This document shows, in pieces, positions 9,999 through 19,537 of a stretch of 64,000 bases of DNA. The notes under the pieces are model-generated. The model saw only the letters and a list, made by a program, of their open reading frames with translations, did not search any database and was not told the DNA's origin. Every line of letters starts with the position of its first letter. The stretch's first letter is position 1. The stretch covers positions 434,001-498,000 of the forward strand of contig JADJEU010000020.1 of the NCBI GenBank assembly GCA_016709005.1, written 5' to 3'. The translations under genes and the position numbers were made by a program. Source of the DNA: Crocinitomicaceae bacterium (GTDB lineage: Bacteria > Bacteroidota > Bacteroidia > Flavobacteriales_D > Crocinitomicaceae).

Positions 9999-12280
9999 AT
10001 GGATTATCTTTCTACGCTCAATAAAGAACAATTAGAAGCAGTTAAAAATACACAGGGCCCGACCATGGTCATTGCCGGCGCAGGCTCAGGAAAGACAAGG
10101 GTTTTAACATATCGTATAGCCTATCTTATAAGTAATGGAGTAGATCCCTTTAATATACTTGCCTTAACGTTTACAAACAAGGCTGCTAAAGAGATGAAGG
10201 CCCGTATTGCAGATATAATCGGAACATCTGAAGCAAAAATATCTCCATGGGAACATTTCACAGTGTATTTGCAAAGATTCTCAGAAACCATTCTCAAAAA
10301 ATAGGATATCCTACCAATTTTACCATTTATGATTCTCAGGATTCAAAAAGTTTATTGAAGACTATTATAAAGGAGCTCAATCTGGATGATAAGATCTATA
10401 AGCCATCCTTAGTGCACGGCAGAATATCAAGTGCAAAAAACAATCTTATCTCAGCTGCCGAATATGAAGCCAATGCAGAAATTGTTGGTGAAGACAGAAT
10501 GAGTGCAAAACCCAGATTATTTGAAATCTACAAAACCTACGAGAAACGCTGCTTCATGGCGGGCGCGATGGATTTTGATGATTTACTTTTTAAGACTAAT
10601 ATTCTTCTGCGTGATCATCCAGAAGTGCTACATTATTATCAGCATAAATTCAAATACATTCTGGTAGATGAGTATCAGGATACAAACTACTCCCAATATC
10701 TCATTGTAAAAAAATTAGCGGCGGTATTCACTAATATATGTGTTGTTGGCGATGATGCTCAAAGTATTTATTCATTCAGAGGTGCAAACATTGAAAACAT
10801 TCTGAACTTTAAAAATGATTATCCGGATTACAAAATTTTTAAACTCGAGCAAAATTATAGAAGTACGCAAACCATTGTCAACGCAGCAAACAGCGTCATT
10901 GAAAAAAATCAGGATCAGATTCAAAAAACAGTTTGGACTTCAAATGATGTAGGTCAAAAAATAAAAGTTATCAGAACACTAACTGATAATGAAGAAGGCA
11001 AAGTTGTCACCAATCACATTTACGAAACCAAACAAAACGAGCAGGCGAATAATTTAGATTTTGCAATTCTTTACCGTACCAATGCGCAATCAAGAGCTTT
11101 TGAGGAAGCACTGAGAAAAATGAATTTACCGTATAAAATTTATGGTGGTCTTTCATTTTATCAACGAAAAGAAATAAAAGATTTGCTGGGATACTTCAGA
11201 CTTGTTGCAAACCCCACAGATGAGGAAGCATTAAAACGTGTGATAAATTATCCAAAGCGCGGCATCGGAGACAGCAGTATTGAGCGCGTAATTATTGCAG
11301 CTAATCACTACGGTGTTTCACTTTGGGATATCATTTCACGACCACGCGACTACCCGACTGACATTCCATCCGGAGCTATGAATAAGATTTCTGGATTCGT
11401 TACGATGATCGAAAGTTTCCGTGTTCAGCTAAATAAAGTTGACGCTCATGAAATGGCTCAGGCGATTGCACGGAGTTCGGGTATTTTAAAAGAACTTTAC
11501 GATGATAAATCACCTGAAGGAGTCTCGCGATATGAAAATATTCAAGCCCTGCTTGCAGGTATTAAGGAGTTCACCGAAAACGTTGGTGAAGATGAAATTG
11601 GTTATCTGCATGATTTTTTAAGTGATGTTGCTTTGCTTACGGATGCAGACCAGGAAAAGGATGAAAACAAGGATCACATCACGCTGATGACAATTCACGC
11701 ATCTAAAGGTCTGGAGTTCCCTTACGTTTATGTTGTTGGCTTAGAGGAAAATCTTTTCCCATCACAAATGGCATTGCATTCACGACCAGAACTAGAAGAA
11801 GAAAGACGATTGTTTTATGTTGCATTAACGCGCGCAGAAAAATTAGCCACACTCTCATATGCTACCAGCAGATATCGCTACGGCAACATCATTACAAGCG
11901 AACCAAGTCGATTTATCGAAGAAATTAACGCTGAGTTCTTAGACATTGCCAATCCATCTCGCGGTGCTGGCGTTTCCATGAATCAGTTTAATCTCGAAAG
12001 AAAAATAGGAAGAACAAAAGAGCCACTATTTACAACAAGAAGAAATCTCAAAAAAATAGAAGATTCAGATCCAACTAATGAACAAAGTGCAACCACTGAA
12101 ATTAACCCTTCAGATTTATCCGATCTGAAAGTTGGATACAATGTTAAGCACGAACGATTTGGAAAAGGAAAAGTAGTTGGACTTGAAGGTACACCGCCGA
12201 TTAAAGCTACTGTATTTTTTCCGCAAGTTGGAAATAAACAACTACTCTTGAAATTTGCGAAACTTGAAATTTTAAGCTGA
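9999..12280 (+). CDS. uvrD: UvrD/PcrA-type DNA helicase, interrupted by one frameshift
   Basis: Superfamily 1A 3'-5' DNA helicase acting in repair and replication. The first part (9999-10304) holds Walker A GAGSGKT; a second frame entered by 10247 carries [13 protein letters not shown], the Walker B box [48 protein letters not shown] and [11 protein letters not shown]. It ends in the C-terminal PcrA/UvrD domain ([16 protein letters not shown]). The two frames join cleanly if one A is restored to the five-A run at 10235-10239, giving about 760 aa, normal for the family. The break therefore looks like a sequencing or consensus error, although a real mutation cannot be excluded. The gene is divergent from the ribosomal operon and its stop abuts that of the convergent sensor kinase. 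Confidence 0.9.
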
Positions 12281-15200
12281 TTAAATCTCTAATCTGAGAA
12301 TTATTTTTGTGCCTTTTGCATTGCCATTTTCATCTTTGAGATCGACAATTTCAAACGGAATAAATTCTGAATTTTTATTAAGCGAAGCTAAACGTTCCTG
12401 TGTAACTTTTAACGCTGTTGATTTGTGATAATTATCTTTTTGCGCAATCATTTTTTCAGCATCTTCCCTACCCCTGCCATTATCTTCAATAGCGCATTCA
12501 AGAAGATGATCTGTAAGTAACTTGAAGGCGATTCGGATTACACCTTTTTTGTCTAGATTTTTTAATCCATGAATCAGTGCATTTTCAACAAAGGGCTGAA
12601 TCATTAAAGGCGGTAAAATTTCTTCGGATGGATCGAGATTTTCATCCAGCTTGAATTCAAGTTCAACCTCAGCACCACTTGTTAAACGCTCAAGCTGCAC
12701 GTAATTTTCAAGTGTTTCAATTTCATTGTCAATTGAAATCATTTTTTCACGCGAATTTTCAAGAACGCGGCGCATCAATTTTGAAAATTTAGCCAATGCA
12801 TAACGTGCCTTGTCAGGATCATTCAAAATAATTAAGTTATGAATTGAATTCAACACATTAAAAATAAAGTGCGGATTCATTTGCAGGCGCAATGCTTTTT
12901 GCTCCAGTTCAATCAGATTTTTTTCCATCTCCAATTTCTCACGCAAGCGTTTATTCTTAGAGCGGAATCGGAATATCACAATTAGAAATACAATCAGAAT
13001 GACTAGAAAAATAGCACTATAATAACTTAATTTAAACCACCACTTTTGCCAGTAAGGTGCCTCAATTTCAAAGGAAACAGAGATTGGCTCAACATCCCAG
13101 TTATCATCGATTGAAGCTTTGACCGAAAATGTATATTTGCCTGGTTGCAGATAACCGTACGATTCTTCATTGATCATAGAAGGCGGAGTCCAATCACGAT
13201 CAACGCCACTCAATTTCCAGCGATAACGAATATTAGCGGTCTGCGAATAGTGAATTGCTTTAAAACTAAAACCAATGTGGTTCATGTCATAAGGCAGAAC
13301 CAAAGGCTGAATCATTTCACCATTTTCAAAATTAGCAGCGTATGCAGTTTTTTCGATCGATTCATAAAAGATTCGAAAATCATTCAGCATCAAATAAGGC
13401 GGCGATTTTTGAGCATAATTAATTTCTGTTCCGCTATAGGCAAACAAGCCGTTGACGGTTCCAAACCACAAGTTTCCTGAGCGATCCAAATATCCGGCAT
13501 TACTATTCGTTTCAACACCTTCAAAACCTTCTGCACTTCCAAAATGTGAAATTGTTTTGATCTTAAAATCTGCATCAAACTCTATTTTATCAATTCCTTT
13601 TTCAGTGCCAATCCACAACATAGTACCATCTGAAATTAACTGATAGATATTGTTAGAATTTAGCCCATCAGCAGTCGTAATCCACCGCTGGCTTTGAATA
13701 GAATCATCTTTTAGGGTCAATTCCAAAATTCCGTTATCATAAGATCCTAACCAAATTTTATTTCCATTGGTCACCGCATTTCTGAGATTGACATCTTTAA
13801 TTTCATACTGTTTAACCTCACCGTTATTGATAAAACCATACTTTGTTTCATCTCCTAAAAACCAGAGTTCACCGTTTCGGTTGAATAAAAAATTAATTCG
13901 CTCAGGTAGTTTTCCTTCTGTGATTTTCATGCGACTAAATCTGACATTGAATGGAAAATCAGGATTCTTAATCACTTTTAAAATACCACCATTGATGGTA
14001 GCAATAACTGTTTCACCCTTATTAGATGATGGGGCGAATGCCTTAATCCAATTAGATGTTAAACCACTCTGCTGATTATAAAGAACAATCGTGTCTTTGA
14101 GCAAAGATGGACTAAAAATTCCTAAACCGCTGCTTTCTGTTGCAAACCAAATATCTCCATTTGAATCTTCATAAATGGAACGTACTTTATCAGAACAAAA
14201 TCCGAATTCTTCGTCAAAAAGCGTTGCGGATGTATCATTCAATCTAACAACTCCACCACCTTCAGTACTTACCCAAATATTCTGGTTTCGATCATGTAAA
14301 ACTGCGTATATATAATTGCCATTTAGCCCAGATTCAGAAGAGTATTTTACAAATGGACTATTCTGAAAAATGGAGATTCCACCACCGCTGGTTCCAATCC
14401 ATACGTTGTTCCAACGATCAGTTAGAATGGCGCGGACATGATTATTTGCAAGTCCATTTTCTACCGAATAATTTTTTACAGTTGCTGATTTTGCGGAGTA
14501 GACAAATACCCCCGAATTCAATGTTCCAATCCAAATATCGCCGCTACCATCTAGAAACATGGTTGTAATTATTTCATCAGTGTAGGTTTCAAATTCTTTT
14601 GGGCGAGCTACGCCCTTATTCTTATCATATACAAACAAGCCTGCGCCATAGGTTCCAATCAGAATTTTGCCTTGAAAAACCAATGCACACTGCACTTCAT
14701 CAACAGGCAAACCTCTTGCTTTGTTTATTTTGTTAAACGGATCTTTGAAATTCAATAAACCATCATCCGTGCAAAGCCAAAGTTGTGATTCCTGATCCAC
14801 AAAAAATTTATTTATCAGTGCATTTTCAAGATTGATATTCTGATTGTTTTTTTGAAGCGATTTATCAGCAAGTTCAAATAGACCTTTGTCTGTTGCAAAG
14901 TAGAAAGTTGATTCAAAATAGATGATATCATTGATAACCGTTCCGACATCCACAAACCGATAATTTTTTTTAAACCTTCCATCTCCATAAAAAACAGAAA
15001 CACCACCGCGCTGACCCACCCAAATTTCATCTTCAAATTCATAGATGGAGTAAACGCGATTTGAAATAAGAGAATCATTTTTTGTAAAGTAAATAAACTC
15101 TGTGCCGTCATATCTGCAAAGTCCGCCGCCTTGAGTACCTATCCATGCGCGTTCATGATTGTCAAAAATAATAGCGTGTGCCTGAGATTGTGGCAAACCA

Positions 15201-15316
15201 TTTTGAATTGAGAGTTGCTTGAAATTATAAGCCTGACTGTATATCTGACCTGAAATCAAATGAAACAGAACGGCAATTAATAAACCTTTAGAAATATAGC
15301 GGCGATTAAAAATCAA
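12281..15316 (-). CDS. Beta-propeller sensor histidine kinase (LytS-type kinase domain)
   Basis: A 1011-aa membrane sensor. After a signal-peptide-like N-terminus (ending about YSQA), two-component-regulator propeller repeats run to about residue 640 (recurring IWIGT/LWFGT-type strands). A Y_Y_Y-type domain follows near 715-765, one transmembrane segment at about 768-788 and a short coiled coil. The kinase domain has the motif LQMNPHFIFNVLNSIHNLI near residue 810; the His in NPHF is the expected phosphorylation site. The C-terminal ATPase has NALIHGLKN and EDNGRGR. In this architecture the propeller usually faces the periplasm and senses an unknown ligand. No response regulator lies next to it. 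The start used is TTG at 15316; an in-frame stop lies just upstream and no nearby ATG exists, so the start is uncertain. Confidence 0.88.
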   Translation of the reverse strand: MIFNRRYISKGLLIAVLFHLISGQIYSQAYNFKQLSIQNGLPQSQAHAIIFDNHERAWIGTQGGGLCRYDGTEFIYFTKNDSLISNRVYSIYEFEDEIWVGQRGGVSVFYGDGRFKKNYRFVDVGTVINDIIYFESTFYFATDKGLFELADKSLQKNNQNINLENALINKFFVDQESQLWLCTDDGLLNFKDPFNKINKARGLPVDEVQCALVFQGKILIGTYGAGLFVYDKNKGVARPKEFETYTDEIITTMFLDGSGDIWIGTLNSGVFVYSAKSATVKNYSVENGLANNHVRAILTDRWNNVWIGTSGGGISIFQNSPFVKYSSESGLNGNYIYAVLHDRNQNIWVSTEGGGVVRLNDTSATLFDEEFGFCSDKVRSIYEDSNGDIWFATESSGLGIFSPSLLKDTIVLYNQQSGLTSNWIKAFAPSSNKGETVIATINGGILKVIKNPDFPFNVRFSRMKITEGKLPERINFLFNRNGELWFLGDETKYGFINNGEVKQYEIKDVNLRNAVTNGNKIWLGSYDNGILELTLKDDSIQSQRWITTADGLNSNNIYQLISDGTMLWIGTEKGIDKIEFDADFKIKTISHFGSAEGFEGVETNSNAGYLDRSGNLWFGTVNGLFAYSGTEINYAQKSPPYLMLNDFRIFYESIEKTAYAANFENGEMIQPLVLPYDMNHIGFSFKAIHYSQTANIRYRWKLSGVDRDWTPPSMINEESYGYLQPGKYTFSVKASIDDNWDVEPISVSFEIEAPYWQKWWFKLSYYSAIFLVILIVFLIVIFRFRSKNKRLREKLEMEKNLIELEQKALRLQMNPHFIFNVLNSIHNLIILNDPDKARYALAKFSKLMRRVLENSREKMISIDNEIETLENYVQLERLTSGAEVELEFKLDENLDPSEEILPPLMIQPFVENALIHGLKNLDKKGVIRIAFKLLTDHLLECAIEDNGRGREDAEKMIAQKDNYHKSTALKVTQERLASLNKNSEFIPFEIVDLKDENGNAKGTKIILRLEI

Positions 15317-15470
15317 ATTTCAACAATTAATAAAAGAGGTTTTTGCATGCGTCAATAATTACTAGCTTTCGGAGAATAAAGATACGCTTTGAACCGGATA
15401 AAAAAAAATACTTGGAGGCCCCTTCAGATTTCTGAAAAAATACCGGTATGCCCTTGGAATAAGTTTCATA

Positions 15471-17756
15471 TTGATTTTTGCAGTCTGGCTTTTTTGTCTG
15501 CCTGAAAAACTCTTTGAAGATCCTACCAGCACAGTATTGTTTGACCGTGATGGAAACTTACTGGGAGCAACTATTGCGGATGACGGGCAATGGCGATTTC
15601 CACCAAATGATTCAGTTCCATACAAATTCAAAACAGCCCTATTACAATTTGAAGATCGCAATTTTGAAAGCCATTGGGGTGTAAGCATCCGCGGCATGGG
15701 ACGTGCCTTCTGGCAAAATATCTCTGGCGGAAAAAAAATAAGCGGTGGAAGTACCATCACGATGCAGTTGATGCGCATGGCCCGAAAAGGAAAATCAAGA
15801 AATATCTGGCAAAAATGTGTTGAAATTTTTTGGGCAACACGTGCAGAATGGCGCTATGACAAAAACGAAATTCTTGCCATGTATGCAAGTCATGCTCCCA
15901 TGGGCGGTAACGTGGTTGGGCTGGATGCTGCCAGCTGGAGATACTTTGGTCAACCTGCCTATGAACTAACCTGGGCAGAAAGCGCAACATTAGCTGTATT
16001 GCCAAATGCACCTTCACTCATGCATCCAGGAAAAAACCGAGACGAACTTTTAGCAAAAAGAAACCGATTACTCAACCGGCTTTTTGAGATTGGTGAAATT
16101 GATTCCATGACATGGGAACTTTCACTGATTGAGCCGCTGCCAGACAAACCTCATCCTATGCCCATGTTGGCGCCGCAACTGATGAATAGAATTATAGACG
16201 ACGGCTTAAAAGGACAAATTATTCACTCAAGTCTTGATCAAGGAATTCAAATGCGCGTGAATGAAATTGTTCAATTGCATCATGAAAAATTAAAAACGAA
16301 TGAGATTTTTAACGCCGCGGTACTCGTTATGGAAGTGAGTACAGGGGAAGTTTTAGCGTATACCGGAAATGTACCAGATGTTGATGCAGAGCATGGAAAA
16401 GACATCGATATTATTTCTGCACCGCGAAGCACCGGAAGTATTTTAAAACCTTTTCTTTATGCGGGCATGCTTGCTGGTGGAGAAATCACACCACAGATGT
16501 TAATTCAGGATATTCCAACTGTGATGTCTGGTTATAGTCCAAAAAATTACAATTTAAAATATGATGGCGTGATTCCAGCTGATGAAGCGCTGGCCAAATC
16601 ACTTAACGTTCCATTAGTAAGGATGCTGACGAAATTTGGTGTTGCAAAATTTCAATTCATTCTTCAAAAATTAAAATTTACGACTATTAATAAAAGTCCT
16701 GATCATTATGGTTTATCCTTGATTCTTGGAGGAGCAGAAGCAAATTTATGGGATCTTGTATCAGCCTATGGAATGATGGCAAGGGCACTTAAAAATTATC
16801 CGGATTATGGAGATGGAGTGAACAGAAAAGCGCACTTTGAATTAAAGGATACGACGTACAATTCTGAAAAACCAATTCTGGATCCTGCAGCAAGTTGGTT
16901 CACCATTGATGCAATGAAAGAACTTGCACGACCTGAAGAAGATATTAACTGGGAATCGTATTCAACCTCACAACAAATTGCATGGAAAACCGGAACCAGT
17001 TTTGGCTTCAGAGATGCATGGGCAGTAGGTGTTACTCCAAAATATGTTGTTGGCGTTTGGGTAGGAAATGCTGATGGCGAAGGAAGGCCGGGACTAATTG
17101 GAAGAGAAGTTGCTGCCCCTATTTTGTTTGATGTGTTTTCTGCATTACCAAAATCCGAGTGGTTCAGTAAGCCTTATGACTTGATGGCAGAAGTAGATAT
17201 TTGTTCAAAAAGTGGATATCGCGCAGGTGAGAATTGTATTCAGACCAAAAAATCATTCATTCCAAAATTATGTTTGAATACGCCGGTTTGTCCATATCAT
17301 GAATTAGTTTACTTAGATGAAACAGAAACTTATGCCGTGAATGCAAACTGCTATGACATGTCATTAGCGCATAAAAAAAGTTGGTTTACTTTACCTGCAG
17401 AAGCGGCTTATTATTACAAAAATCACGATCCAAATTATTTAGAAAAACCACCTTTGATGGAAGGTTGTTTTGTTGAGGAAATTCAAAAAGATCTGGTGAT
17501 TTTGTATCCAAAACCTTTCAGTGAAATTTATCTTCCAATGAATTTTAATGAAGAAAGGGAGAAAGTAATTTTTGAAGCTACTCACAAGAATACAAATACA
17601 AAACTCTATTGGCATCTCGATGAAAAATATTTAGGAGTAACTGAAAAAATACATCAATTTGAAACGACACCGTCAATCGGTAAACATTTACTAACAGTGA
17701 TTGACGAAAACGGATTGACCGTTGCGGTTGAGTTTGTGGTGAAGAGTAAAAATTGA
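15471..17756 (+). CDS. pbpC: Penicillin-binding protein 1C
   Basis: Bifunctional peptidoglycan glycosyltransferase/transpeptidase (761 aa from the TTG used here). One N-terminal membrane segment is followed by a GT51 domain with EDRNFESHWGVS (about residue 60) and GGSTITMQLMRM (about 92-103). The transpeptidase domain has STGSILKP (about 320) and KTGTS (about 505), and the last 70 residues match the PBP-C C-terminal domain. The cysteines between about 580 and 640 are typical of PbpC. The start is doubtful: the frame stays open upstream to 15402 without an ATG. A plausible longer start (TTG at 15389, MNRIKK...) appears only if the nine-A run at 15400-15408 is one base too long. No alpha-2-macroglobulin (yfhM-type) partner lies adjacent. 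Confidence 0.9.
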   Translation: MIFAVWLFCLPEKLFEDPTSTVLFDRDGNLLGATIADDGQWRFPPNDSVPYKFKTALLQFEDRNFESHWGVSIRGMGRAFWQNISGGKKISGGSTITMQLMRMARKGKSRNIWQKCVEIFWATRAEWRYDKNEILAMYASHAPMGGNVVGLDAASWRYFGQPAYELTWAESATLAVLPNAPSLMHPGKNRDELLAKRNRLLNRLFEIGEIDSMTWELSLIEPLPDKPHPMPMLAPQLMNRIIDDGLKGQIIHSSLDQGIQMRVNEIVQLHHEKLKTNEIFNAAVLVMEVSTGEVLAYTGNVPDVDAEHGKDIDIISAPRSTGSILKPFLYAGMLAGGEITPQMLIQDIPTVMSGYSPKNYNLKYDGVIPADEALAKSLNVPLVRMLTKFGVAKFQFILQKLKFTTINKSPDHYGLSLILGGAEANLWDLVSAYGMMARALKNYPDYGDGVNRKAHFELKDTTYNSEKPILDPAASWFTIDAMKELARPEEDINWESYSTSQQIAWKTGTSFGFRDAWAVGVTPKYVVGVWVGNADGEGRPGLIGREVAAPILFDVFSALPKSEWFSKPYDLMAEVDICSKSGYRAGENCIQTKKSFIPKLCLNTPVCPYHELVYLDETETYAVNANCYDMSLAHKKSWFTLPAEAAYYYKNHDPNYLEKPPLMEGCFVEEIQKDLVILYPKPFSEIYLPMNFNEEREKVIFEATHKNTNTKLYWHLDEKYLGVTEKIHQFETTPSIGKHLLTVIDENGLTVAVEFVVKSKN

Positions 17757-17760
17757 TTGC

Positions 17761-18285
17761 TTAATCAGCCTTGTAGATAAGCGCTGTGGCATAGGCCTGA
17801 ATTCCTTTGCTTTCACCAACGTAGCCAAGTTTTTCGCCGCGTGTAGCTTTAATGGAAATCATGTCGGCATCAACTTCGAGAATTGCAGCAATGATAGATT
17901 GAATTTCAGGAATGTGTGGGTTCACTTTAGGAAATTCCAGCATGACAGTGCAATCAATATTACCAACTAAATATCCTTTTTCTTTTACTTTCAAAAAAGA
18001 GTCTTTCAAAAGGATTTTACTATCAGCTCCTTTGTATTTTGGATCGGTATCCGGAAAATGAAAACCAATGTCTCTAAGATTAGCTGCGCCCAAGATCGCA
18101 TCTGCAATTGCATGGAGCAAAACATCTGCATCTGAATGTCCAACAGCTCCGAAAGGTGCCTCAAATTTGACACCGCCTATAAAAAGATCATAACCTGAAG
18201 CAAGCTGGTGAATGTCTACTCCAAATCCAATTCTAAAATTAGGGCGATTATTATTCACCTGGTGTAGCGTCTTTTTTAGCTCCAC
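17761..18285 (-). CDS. ispF: 2-C-methyl-D-erythritol 2,4-cyclodiphosphate synthase
   Basis: IspF catalyses the cyclisation of CDP-methylerythritol diphosphate in the MEP isoprenoid pathway. The metal-binding DIHQL motif is near residue 24, followed by GHSDADVLLHAIADAILGA and HFPDTDP. The C-terminal block KATRGEKLGYVGESKGIQA is complete. The ATG start gives 174 aa, longer than the usual 160, and overlaps porV by 35 nt. A GTG at 18258 would give 165 aa with an 8-nt overlap and may be the true start. Either way the gene is read directly behind porV, an order also seen in other flavobacteria. Confidence 0.96.
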   Translation of the reverse strand: MELKKTLHQVNNNRPNFRIGFGVDIHQLASGYDLFIGGVKFEAPFGAVGHSDADVLLHAIADAILGAANLRDIGFHFPDTDPKYKGADSKILLKDSFLKVKEKGYLVGNIDCTVMLEFPKVNPHIPEIQSIIAAILEVDADMISIKATRGEKLGYVGESKGIQAYATALIYKAD

Positions 18286-19483
18286 CGAATTTAAATTTCA
18301 GTGAAAAGCGAACTGTATTTGCCAATGGGTTTGTTCTGCTGAAAGCTGCCAGATAAGAAACATCTATTCCGAAAACACTGTAGTATACTCCCGCACCAAA
18401 AGTCAGATATTGTCTTGCACCTTTTGATGGATGCTCATTAAAATAGCCCACGCGCACTGCAAGCGTAGATGAATACCAATATTCAAAACCACCGCCAATA
18501 TTGATTTCGCGAAGCTCTTCACCAAAACGAGAATTCTTTTTAACCGAGTAGCTGCTATCAGAGTTCACTATCAAGTTTCCGGGAGCATCATAGAATGAAT
18601 GTAAAATACCACTCACAACTCCTACATTTGGATCCATACCAGAAGTTATGTTTCCATCTGAATCATATTTTGGTGGAGTTGGAACTAACAGTTTGTTGAA
18701 GTCAACTGTTGCCGTCAATGAATTGTATTTATCAAAACGCATATTCAAGGCTGTTCCAAATCTCAGGTTCGTTGGCAAAAAATCACGGTACGCATTATCC
18801 GTGTAAGATATTTTATTTCCGATGTTGGAGATGGATGTCCCAAATGAAAGCGTTGCATCTGTATTGCCAATCCGAACATCTTCATTGAAATACGAATAAG
18901 ATAAATCAACTGCACCTGCCAGACCTGGTTTTGAACTTTGTGTACCAACATTTACACCACCTGTAAGATTTGAATAAACAAACTTACCGTTGAATCCGAT
19001 TGAATGCTGATCAGAAAGCTTAAAAGCATAACCACCCAGAACCTCAAATTCGTTTGGTGCAAATTCACGCATCACGTTACCCAAATTATCGGTGAATGTA
19101 ATATTGCCTAATGAGAAATATCTGAGTGATCCACCTACCACGTGATTGCTTCCGAGTTTTGTATAGCCTGCCAGATAGGAAAGGTGAATGTCGTCAACCA
19201 ATTGTCTCAGCCATGGTGAGTAAGAAACACCAAACTCAGCTTTTTCTTTTGAGAAGGAAAGTTTTGATGTATTCCAATGAAAGGAATTCACATCTGGAGA
19301 AGTCGCTGCACCTGCATCACCAAGTGAACCGGCACGCGAATCCGGTGAAATTATCAGAAAAGGTACAGCTGTCGTAATTGTGTTAAGCTGTATACTAAAA
19401 TCTTCATCATCCTTAGATAGATTTTGACCATGCGCAGCTACAGCAGCAATCACACTTGTTAAAAGAATCGTAATTTTTTTCAT
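18251..19483 (-). CDS. porV: Type IX secretion outer membrane protein PorV
   Basis: PorV (410 aa) is an outer-membrane beta-barrel of the FadL type. It shuttles T9SS cargo from the translocon to the PorU attachment complex. A signal peptide (MKKITILLTSVIAAVAAHGQ) is followed by the family sequence ITTAVPFLIISPDSRAGSLG. The barrel strands end with a typical C-terminal VRFSLKFKFG. It follows porU by 54 nt on the same strand, the conserved porU-porV pairing, and overlaps ispF downstream. Confidence 0.95.
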   Translation of the reverse strand: MKKITILLTSVIAAVAAHGQNLSKDDEDFSIQLNTITTAVPFLIISPDSRAGSLGDAGAATSPDVNSFHWNTSKLSFSKEKAEFGVSYSPWLRQLVDDIHLSYLAGYTKLGSNHVVGGSLRYFSLGNITFTDNLGNVMREFAPNEFEVLGGYAFKLSDQHSIGFNGKFVYSNLTGGVNVGTQSSKPGLAGAVDLSYSYFNEDVRIGNTDATLSFGTSISNIGNKISYTDNAYRDFLPTNLRFGTALNMRFDKYNSLTATVDFNKLLVPTPPKYDSDGNITSGMDPNVGVVSGILHSFYDAPGNLIVNSDSSYSVKKNSRFGEELREINIGGGFEYWYSSTLAVRVGYFNEHPSKGARQYLTFGAGVYYSVFGIDVSYLAAFSRTNPLANTVRFSLKFKFGGAKKDATPGE

Positions 19484-19537
19484 TCAAACTCGAGTTACTA
19501 CAAATATACGCAAAACGAGAGCGTATATTGTATCAGG

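Noticed and set aside
10200..10310. Programmed ribosomal frameshift in uvrD
   Set aside because: No slippery heptamer with a stimulatory structure; a missing A in a homopolymer is simpler, and the same fault recurs in unrelated genes.
15362..15778. 138-aa minus-strand ORF over the start of pbpC
   Set aside because: It overlaps conserved pbpC sequence on the other strand and has no family features.
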